Of a stretch of DNA of 43,949 nt, positions 37,453 to 43,949 are shown in pieces. Source of the DNA: Chlorobiaceae bacterium (GTDB taxonomy: Bacteria > Bacteroidota > Chlorobiia > Chlorobiales > Chlorobiaceae); the NCBI GenBank assembly GCA_013334525.1, contig JAAXXK010000003.1:28708-72656 (forward strand), written 5' to 3'. Below the pieces are notes generated by a model. That model had not been told where the DNA came from, did no database searches, and was given only the letters and a program-made list of their open reading frames with translations. The number at the start of each line of letters is the position of its first letter. Position 1 is the stretch's first letter. A program made the position numbers and the translations under genes.

Positions 37453-40218
37453 ATGATCACCTCAACGACCAGCGTCGTCGATTTCGACAAAGCCGCAATC
37501 GATTTTCAGTTTCTGCTCGACTGCTTCGTCGAGGTGCTGCAGAATCTCGGGCAGGATGAACTCGCCATCCACCTCCGCGGCGGCACCCGGACGGCCATCT
37601 CAGGCTTTGAAAAGGCTGATCGGGCTGTACAGGCTTGGTCCATCGTATTCCAGCTGCTCAACATGGCCGAAGAAAACTCGGCGGCGCAGTACCGGAGGAC
37701 CCTCGAATCCACCGAGGGAGTCGAATCGCTCACCGGCCTTTGGGGCGATACGTTCCGGTGGCTGAAAAAACTCGGCGTCCAAGAGAGCGAGATCGCTGCG
37801 GAACTCCCGGAAATTGAGGTCGAGCCTACGTTGACCGCCCACCCGACCGAGGCCAAGCGCAGGACTGTCCTGGAACAGCACAGGGAGCTTTACCTCCTTC
37901 TGGTCAAACGCGAAAACCGGATGTGGACCCCTGCGGAGAGAACGGAGATTGGCACCGAGATCAAGGTGATCCTCGAAAGGCTCTGGCGTACCGGCGAAAT
38001 ACTGTTCGAGAAGCCCGAAGTCAGCGCAGAACGCCAGAACGTGCTTCACTACCTGCATACGATTTTCCCCGAGGTGCTTCCCATGCTCGACAAACGACTC
38101 GCCCAGGCATGGACGGACGCCGGATTTGATCCGTCGACCACCTGCGATCCGCGTAGCCTGCCGCGCATCAGCTTCGGCAGCTGGGTCGGCGGTGACCGGG
38201 ACGGCCATCCCCTGGTGAAGGCTGAAACCACCCGCCAGACCCTTCATGAGATGCGCCGCCATGCGCTTAAGCTCATCCGGAACCATCTGGAGCGACTCGC
38301 ATCGAAACTCAGTATTTCAGGTCGCTTCCACCCGCCCATCGGAGCCATGACCGAACGGATGACGCTTATTCAGCACCAGCTTGGAAGCAGGGGGGAGGGC
38401 GCCATCGAAAGAAACCGGCATGAACCATGGAGACAGTTCGTCAACCTCATGATCGAGGCCCTGCCGGCGGAACCGGCTTTTTATGGAGTCGGTGAAGACA
38501 ATTCCGGGGAATTCCGGTACCGGCGGCACGGAGAGTTGCTTTCGGACCTCGAGCTCCTGCGCTCATCCCTGGTCAGGATCGATGCGGAAAATATCGCCCA
38601 CGGAGACGTGCTGCCGGTATACCGGATCGTCCAGACTTTCGGGTTCCACCTCGGCAGGCTCGACATCAGGCAGAACAGTCGCTTCCACGACCTGGCGCTG
38701 TCGCAGCTCATTACTGCGGCAGGCATGGACGGCAGCAGCTTCCTGGTGTGGAACGAAGAGGCGCGAATCGAGTTCCTCGACCGGGAGCTGCTTTCGCCAC
38801 GTCCGTTCACCCACCCCGACATGCATGCAGGAGCTGAAGCTGAAGCGGTGCTCTCCTGCTACCGCGTACTCTTCGAGCACGGCAGGCAGTTCGGCTACGA
38901 CGGCATCGGCTCCCTGATCGTCAGCATGACGCGGAGCGTCTCCGACCTGCTCGTCGTATACCTCTTCGCCAGGGAGGTCGGCCTGATGAGCCCTTACGGC
39001 GATGGAGACGCCTGCCTGATTCCGGTCGTTCCTCTCTTCGAAACCATCGAGGATCTGGAAAAAAGCCCCGAAATCCTCGGACGCTTCCTCGAGCATCCCG
39101 TCACCCGCAGGAGCATCGCGTTGCAACAGGAGCTGCATGGGCGCAAAAAGCCGGTCCAGCAGGTAATGGTCGGTTACAGTGACAGCAACAAGGACGGGGG
39201 CATCGTCGCAAGCCTCTGGAGCCTTTACCGGGCTGAAGAGCAGCTCATCGAAGCCGGCAGGGCCCACGGTGTTGACATCCTGTTCTTCCATGGCCGCGGC
39301 GGGAGCATCAGCCGGGGAGCAGGGCCGACCCACCGGTTCATCCGGGCACAGCCGCACGGCTCGCTGGATGCCGGCCTGAGGGTTACCGAACAGGGGGAGA
39401 CCATCGCCCAGAAATATGCCAACAAGATCAGCGCCGCATACAACCTCGAACTCTTCCTTGCCGGTGTCGCCGAAGCGAGGCTCGCCCACAGGAGAAAAGG
39501 GTACCGGCAGCACGAACTCGAAGGCACCATGGACTTCCTTGCCCGGAGCAGCAACAAGGCCTATCGTAAGCTGATCGAAACCCCTGGCATGCTCGAGTTC
39601 TTCCGGCAGGCCACCCCCATCGACATCATAGAGTCGAGCCGAATCGGCTCGCGCCCATCGAGGCGAACAGGCCGACAAAGCCTCGAAGACCTGCGGGCTA
39701 TCCCATGGGTGTTCAGTTGGAACCAGGCACGCTTCGCCATTTCGGGATGGTACGGGGCCGGCTCGGCGCTTGAAGAGCTGCGGGCAACCAAGCCTGAGGC
39801 GTTCGACCTCATGCGCAGCAGCGACTTCTCCTGGGCTCCGGTGCAATATATCGTCAGCAATGTGGCCACCAGCATCCTGTCGGTGGATCCCTGGATCATG
39901 CAGCAATACGCGTCCCTGGTCGAAGACGAGGCAATAAGGGAGAGCCTGCTTGGCATGATCACCGCTGAATACCTCAGGACCATGCGCCTGCTTGAACTGC
40001 TCTACGGCGGACCGCTGAAAGAGAAGCTCTTCAACGTGTTCCGCTTTATCGAAACAAGGGAGGAGGGCCTCGGCATGCTGCACCACCTGCAGATCGACCT
40101 GCTCAGGCAGTGGCGAAACCACTCGGCATCGGGCAGGAGCGCAGAGGCCGATGCCCTCCTCCCCGAACTCCTCCTGACGGTAAACGCCATTTCCAGCGCC
40201 CTGCGGACTACCGGATAG
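37453..40218 (+). CDS. ppc: Phosphoenolpyruvate carboxylase
   Basis: A 921-residue enzyme adding bicarbonate to PEP to give oxaloacetate, a main entry for carbon into the reductive TCA cycle. The catalytic His is H130 in TLTAHPTEAKRR. GYSDSNKDGG (about 574) and FHGRGGSISRGAGP (about 612) are the second and third active-site motifs, and the substrate-loop Arg/Lys residues follow (SRIGSRPSRR). The length is typical. There is no Shine-Dalgarno site before the ATG. It is divergent from pscC with 219 bases between them. Confidence 0.96.
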   Translation: MITSTTSVVDFDKAAIDFQFLLDCFVEVLQNLGQDELAIHLRGGTRTAISGFEKADRAVQAWSIVFQLLNMAEENSAAQYRRTLESTEGVESLTGLWGDTFRWLKKLGVQESEIAAELPEIEVEPTLTAHPTEAKRRTVLEQHRELYLLLVKRENRMWTPAERTEIGTEIKVILERLWRTGEILFEKPEVSAERQNVLHYLHTIFPEVLPMLDKRLAQAWTDAGFDPSTTCDPRSLPRISFGSWVGGDRDGHPLVKAETTRQTLHEMRRHALKLIRNHLERLASKLSISGRFHPPIGAMTERMTLIQHQLGSRGEGAIERNRHEPWRQFVNLMIEALPAEPAFYGVGEDNSGEFRYRRHGELLSDLELLRSSLVRIDAENIAHGDVLPVYRIVQTFGFHLGRLDIRQNSRFHDLALSQLITAAGMDGSSFLVWNEEARIEFLDRELLSPRPFTHPDMHAGAEAEAVLSCYRVLFEHGRQFGYDGIGSLIVSMTRSVSDLLVVYLFAREVGLMSPYGDGDACLIPVVPLFETIEDLEKSPEILGRFLEHPVTRRSIALQQELHGRKKPVQQVMVGYSDSNKDGGIVASLWSLYRAEEQLIEAGRAHGVDILFFHGRGGSISRGAGPTHRFIRAQPHGSLDAGLRVTEQGETIAQKYANKISAAYNLELFLAGVAEARLAHRRKGYRQHELEGTMDFLARSSNKAYRKLIETPGMLEFFRQATPIDIIESSRIGSRPSRRTGRQSLEDLRAIPWVFSWNQARFAISGWYGAGSALEELRATKPEAFDLMRSSDFSWAPVQYIVSNVATSILSVDPWIMQQYASLVEDEAIRESLLGMITAEYLRTMRLLELLYGGPLKEKLFNVFRFIETREEGLGMLHHLQIDLLRQWRNHSASGRSAEADALLPELLLTVNAISSALRTTG

Positions 40219-40825
40219 GTCGGCCCCATAAGGTTTTGGGCGCCCGGGATTGCCAAGCATGTTCCGTCATGTTTTTTTTTCGATACGGCGGGGTTCCGGT
40301 AATTAACGTTCAATGGATGTTTGATCAATGAAAAAGCGATCGACCATCCATATCAGTGCGCCCTGCCGGAAAGGAATCGCGATAATGTTCGCCATCACAC
40401 GCCTGAAAGGTATTCATTACATGCAGGCAGGAAAGGAAACTTTTTCCCATCAAAAAAAAATATATAATACGCCATTATCACCGTTAACTCCATCCCCACC
40501 TTTTGCCCATAAGCAATCAATTGATTCATATTTTTTATAGACATCAAACCAGCCTCATACATAACAAAATGAAACAATAATCCCGATGGGATAAATAGGA
40601 ATAATATCTCCATATTGTTTCATTGATGAGAGTTATAAGCGCCAAAAGAGAGGCTCTTAAAAGTCTTAAAATATATATTATACCGAAATAAGAACAACCC
40701 ATAAATCATCGCTTTAAACAGATTGCCTATATTGTTTTTTATTACTTTTTTTCATTATTATATAGAATACATGCGTCAGCTGCTTGTTCGTTTTTGATAT
40801 CCCAATACAAAAAAATACGATACCC
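40219..40825 (+). other. AT-rich 607-base gap before the RTX gene
   Basis: Composition shifts sharply to AT. A small hairpin with a run of nine or ten T (about 40257-40280) may end ppc transcripts. A 12-bp inverted repeat pairs 40568-40579 with 40613-40624 and encloses ATCCC-GAT-GGGAT. TTGTTT (40732-40737), an 18-base spacer and TATTAT (40756-40761) could be the promoter of the RTX gene, 65 bases before its ATG. Two frames of about 70 codons (40328-40540 plus, 40395-40613 minus) show no family features, and I do not call them. No tRNA or known RNA is seen. Confidence 0.6.
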
Positions 40826-43800
40826 ATGATCGCCATAACGCCGTCCACTCCGCCATCAACGCCTACCGGATCAGGTTTCGACCAGTTCGTGGATGCAATC
40901 CGGAACGATCCGGGACTTGCCGGACACATTTCAGGAATCGATATCGAATCCGGAGCTGATGCTGCCGCAAAGATGAACCATATCCTCATTGAGGCCATCT
41001 CAATGACCGGATCAAACCATTCAGGTGCGTTCACAACCGATGATGTCCGAAACATCAATCAATACATCCGGACATACTACCTCAACACATGGCAAATACT
41101 GCATGGCGATGATGAAAACAACCTGGAGACCGGATATCACCTCGTACAGAATGATGGGGCTTACTGGCAATACCGGGGCAATAACCTTCTGAATACCGTA
41201 GCGGACGGCATCTATCATCTTGGGTTCGAAATCCAGGGCGATACGCTGCTCAATGAGGATGGCAATGCGAACGCCAGCGTGCAGCAGATCGCCGAATGGC
41301 TGACACAGTTTTACACCGACCATTCGACGACAGGCACAGGGCTTGACAGAATCACCGATACGATCATGGCTGACAAGGGACTGGATCGCAATATCAGCGA
41401 TGCCGACATTGCAACAGGAGCCGACACGGCAAACCGGATGAATGCGATTCTTGATGAAGCCATCCGGGAAACCGGCGCAAACACCGACCTGAATATCTCT
41501 GTAGACGACATCAGGGCGATCAACCATTACATCAGGGAGCACTACCTCACCGAATGGACGGAACTTCACGGCGATGATGAAAGCAATTCAGAAACCGGGT
41601 ATCACCTCGTACAGAACGATGGTGCCTCCACCCGTACATTCGGCACCAATTTCGTCAATACGGTTGCCGATGGCATCTATCATCTCGGCTTCGAAATCCA
41701 GGGCAACAACATCCTCAATGAAGACGGAGCGGCAAATGCCACATTGAGCGACCTGGCATCCTGGGTCCAGTATTTCTACACCGATCAATCAACGACAGGC
41801 ACCGGGCTCGACCGACTGACCGATACCGTAAAAACCGATCGGGGACTGGCCGCCAACACTTCCGCCCGGGATATCAATACCGGCGCCGATGCGGCCGATG
41901 CGATGAACGCCCTCCTCATTGAGGCCATAAAGGCCGTAAACGTTGCCGATGACGGCAACATCTCTCCTGACGACATCCGCCTGATCAATGCCTATATCAG
42001 GACGAACCACCCCGACGAATGGACCGCGTTGCACGGCGATGACGAGGACAGCTCGGAAACAGGCTACCATCTTGTGCAGAACGATGGCTCCAACATCAAC
42101 TTCCGTGGGGACAACCTCATCAACACGGTCGCTGACGGCATCTATCATCTCGGCTTCGAAATTCAGGGCGAGCAGGTGTTGAACGAGGATGGAAATCCCA
42201 ATGCAACACTTTCAGACCTGGCGACATGGCTCAACTACTTCTACCTGAACCGGGAAATCATTTACGGAACCAATGATTCGGAAACAACCTACGGCCTGAA
42301 CCACAGCGAATCGTTCTACGTGCAGGACGGTGACGACAAGGTATATGCCAACGCCGGAGATGACCTGTTGTCCGGCGGGTCAGGCAACGACACCCTCTAT
42401 GGGCAGGACGGCAACGACACCATTTACGGCGACACCGGCGACGACTACCTCAGCGGCGGGGCGGGAAACGACATCATCTCCGATACCGATGGAAACACAA
42501 CGGTCTATGGTGGTGACGGTAACGATACCATCTCGACGTCGACAGGTTCCGGAAAACTGTACGGTGAAAACGGCGATGACTCGATCAACTCCGGAAACGG
42601 CGACGACAATCTTTCCGGCGGCAGCGGCAACGACACCCTTTCAGCGGGTGGAGGCAACGATACCCTCTATGGGCAGGATGGCAACGACACCCTCTATGGC
42701 GATGACGGCAACGACTACCTCAGCGGCGGGGCGGGTGACGATCTCATCTCCGATACCCTCGGCAACTCTATCATCTACGGCGGCGACGGCAACGATTCCG
42801 TCATTGCGGGAGATGGCAACGATTCGATCGGTGGCGACAGCGGCAACGACACTATCGACTCCGCCGGCGGCAACGACACCATAACCGGGGGATACGGCCA
42901 GGATCTTGTACTGGCCGGAAGCGGTAACGATAAAGTCTATGGCCAGGATGACAACGACAACATCAATGGCGGTGCCGGCGATGACTACCTCAGCGGCGGG
43001 GCGGGTGACGATCTCATCTCCGATACTCTGGGCAACTCGACCATCTACGGCGGCGACGGCAACGATTCCATCATTACAGGAGATGGCAGCGATTCGATCG
43101 GGGGCGACAGCGGCAACGACACTATCGACGCCGCAGGTGGCAACGACACCATTACCGGGGGAAGCGGCCAGGATCTTATACAGGCCGGAGGCGGTAACGA
43201 TAAAGTCTATGGCCAGGATGACAACGACAACATCAATGGCGGTGCCGGCGATGACTACCTCAGCGGCGGGGCGGGTGACGATCTCATCTCCGATACCCTC
43301 GGCAATTCGACCATCTATGGCGGTGACGGCAACGATACGGTCATAGCAGGAGTGGGCAACGACCTGATATCCGGCGACAGCGGCAACGACTCCATCGACG
43401 ACGCCGGCGGCAACGACACCATTTACGGAGGATACGGCCATGACCTGATCCTGGCCGGCAGCGGCAATGATATCGTCTATGGCCAGGATGGCAACGACAC
43501 CATTTATGGCGGTGAGGGTGACGACTACCTCAACGGCGGGACAGGTGACGATTACCTTTCCGATACTCTCGGCAACTCGACCATCTACGGCGGTGACGGC
43601 AACGACTCCATCATTGCCGGAGAGGGCAACGATTCCATCAGCGGCGACAGCGGCAACGACACCATCGACGCCGCCGCCGGCAACGACACCATTTGCGGAG
43701 GATACGGCCAGGAGCTGATACTGGCCGGAAGCGGTAACGACAAAGTCTATGGCCAGGATGGCAACGACACCATTTATGGCGGTGAGGGTTATGACTACCT

Positions 43801-43949
43801 CAGCGGCGGTGCTGGTGACGACTACCTTTCCGATACTCTCGGCAACTCGACCATCTACGGCGGTGACGGCAACGACTCCATCATTGCCGGAGAGGGCAAC
43901 GATTCCATCAGCGGCGACAGCGGCAACGACACCATCGACGCCGCCGGCG
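40826..43949 (+). CDS. Large RTX-type calcium-binding surface or secreted protein (3' end outside the window)
   Basis: An open frame of 1041 codons runs off the window with no stop. The ATG at 40826 has no Shine-Dalgarno site and no signal peptide follows, as expected for a type I secretion substrate. Residues about 17-481 are three tandem modules of exactly 155 residues, each with GADxxxxMN, an EF-hand-like stretch (NISPDDIRLINAYI), ETGYHLVQNDG and NTVADGIYHLGFEIQG. From about 500 on come RTX nonapeptides (GGxGNDxLx), ordered into a 90-residue higher repeat. Calcium binding folds such repeats outside the cell. I do not see a catalytic domain yet. Secretion genes are not in the window. Confidence 0.88.
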   Translation, partial: MIAITPSTPPSTPTGSGFDQFVDAIRNDPGLAGHISGIDIESGADAAAKMNHILIEAISMTGSNHSGAFTTDDVRNINQYIRTYYLNTWQILHGDDENNLETGYHLVQNDGAYWQYRGNNLLNTVADGIYHLGFEIQGDTLLNEDGNANASVQQIAEWLTQFYTDHSTTGTGLDRITDTIMADKGLDRNISDADIATGADTANRMNAILDEAIRETGANTDLNISVDDIRAINHYIREHYLTEWTELHGDDESNSETGYHLVQNDGASTRTFGTNFVNTVADGIYHLGFEIQGNNILNEDGAANATLSDLASWVQYFYTDQSTTGTGLDRLTDTVKTDRGLAANTSARDINTGADAADAMNALLIEAIKAVNVADDGNISPDDIRLINAYIRTNHPDEWTALHGDDEDSSETGYHLVQNDGSNINFRGDNLINTVADGIYHLGFEIQGEQVLNEDGNPNATLSDLATWLNYFYLNREIIYGTNDSETTYGLNHSESFYVQDGDDKVYANAGDDLLSGGSGNDTLYGQDGNDTIYGDTGDDYLSGGAGNDIISDTDGNTTVYGGDGNDTISTSTGSGKLYGENGDDSINSGNGDDNLSGGSGNDTLSAGGGNDTLYGQDGNDTLYGDDGNDYLSGGAGDDLISDTLGNSIIYGGDGNDSVIAGDGNDSIGGDSGNDTIDSAGGNDTITGGYGQDLVLAGSGNDKVYGQDDNDNINGGAGDDYLSGGAGDDLISDTLGNSTIYGGDGNDSIITGDGSDSIGGDSGNDTIDAAGGNDTITGGSGQDLIQAGGGNDKVYGQDDNDNINGGAGDDYLSGGAGDDLISDTLGNSTIYGGDGNDTVIAGVGNDLISGDSGNDSIDDAGGNDTIYGGYGHDLILAGSGNDIVYGQDGNDTIYGGEGDDYLNGGTGDDYLSDTLGNSTIYGGDGNDSIIAGEGNDSISGDSGNDTIDAAAGNDTICGGYGQELILAGSGNDKVYGQDGNDTIYGGEGYDYLSGGAGDDYLSDTLGNSTIYGGDGNDSIIAGEGNDSISGDSGNDTIDAAG
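40874..42268 (+). repeat. Three tandem 465-bp (155-residue) modules
   Basis: Equivalent codons (the Gly before F-D or L-D-R) fall at 40874, 41339 and 41804, exactly 465 bases apart twice; the third module ends near 42268. Module DNA is diverged but protein motifs are well kept, so these are older duplications than the 270-bp repeats downstream. Confidence 0.88.
42391..43949 (+). repeat. 270-bp higher-order RTX repeat, six copies, last one cut by the window
   Basis: The same codons (V/L-Y-G-Q-D) recur at 42391, 42661, 42931, 43201, 43471 and 43741, always 270 bases apart. Each copy equals ten 9-residue RTX units. Copies at 42931 and 43201 are nearly identical in DNA for their first 120 or so bases, pointing to recent duplication or gene conversion. 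Confidence 0.9.

Noticed and set aside
38563..40260. A 565-codon open frame on the minus strand across ppc
   Set aside because: It is a mirror of a GC-rich coding gene. The plus strand encodes a full PEP carboxylase with all active-site motifs, and the antisense product has no recognisable domain.
40328..40613. Two small overlapping frames of 70 and 72 codons in the AT-rich gap
   Set aside because: They lie on opposite strands over the same bases, lack ribosome sites and show no family features; AT-rich random frames explain them.
42641..43441. A 266-codon minus-strand frame, and Thr-rich plus-strand frames, over the RTX repeats
   Set aside because: They are periodic by-products of the 27-bp and 270-bp repeats in the RTX gene.
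42391..43949. Regular repeats considered as a CRISPR array
   Set aside because: The repeats are contiguous, in coding frame and spell RTX nonapeptides; there are no unique spacers.

Overview
This window looks like chromosomal core DNA of a green sulfur bacterium (Chlorobi: Chlorobium, Chlorobaculum or a close relative). The strongest markers are a 206-residue membrane cytochrome that matches PscC, the P840 reaction-centre cytochrome c-551, and a bacteriochlorophyll a synthase (BchG). A one-chain pyruvate:ferredoxin oxidoreductase, which works as pyruvate synthase beside the reductive TCA cycle, and a PEP carboxylase fit the same picture. GC is moderately high over most genes and drops in a TPR gene at 16.3-18.5 kb and in the gap at 40.2-40.8 kb. 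I see no tRNA, rRNA, CRISPR array, transposase or prophage gene. Genus assignment is inference.

Layout. 0-9.2 kb: the end of ispF, an FtsX/MacB-type permease, PPi-type phosphofructokinase, ilvE, holB, a pepP-cutA pair, then trpD and bchG. 9.4-16.3 kb: rpmB, rnhA, a membrane-anchored unknown, tilS, psd, tatA, a lamin-tail-domain lipoprotein and recN. 16.3-22.5 kb: a TPR/glycosyltransferase-like protein, dapA, and a minus-strand run rlmB-gcvH-gcvPA. 22.8-26.3 kb: the pyruvate:ferredoxin oxidoreductase gene. 26.4-36.1 kb: nine tightly packed minus-strand genes, in transcription order a methyltransferase, an unknown, a xerC/D recombinase, hpf, hprK, an oligopeptide-type binding lipoprotein, its permease, ruvB and an exported TPR protein. 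36.2-40.2 kb: queF, pscC, and ppc divergent from pscC. 40.8 kb to the end: a very large, incomplete RTX-type protein gene.

How the genes work together. PFOR and PEPC supply C3 and C4 carbon from CO2, and PFOR needs the reduced ferredoxin that the reaction centre makes. PscC feeds electrons to that centre and BchG finishes its pigment. The rest is biosynthesis (ilvE, trpD, dapA, ispF, psd, queF), DNA maintenance (holB, recN, ruvB, xerC/D, rnhA) and translation (rpmB, tilS, rlmB, hpf).

The less ordinary signals are: (1) a family of intergenic arrays of degenerate 9-mers (GGAC/GTCC core) and 7-mers, several folded into long inverted repeats at gene 3' ends; (2) the RTX protein, with three tandem modules of exactly 155 residues followed by a 90-residue (270 bp) higher-order repeat; (3) a recurrent TATNTT(G)G promoter-like word with few Shine-Dalgarno sites; (4) HPr kinase in an operon with hpf and peptide-transport genes and no PTS gene nearby. 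I could not run searches; family names come from recognised motifs.
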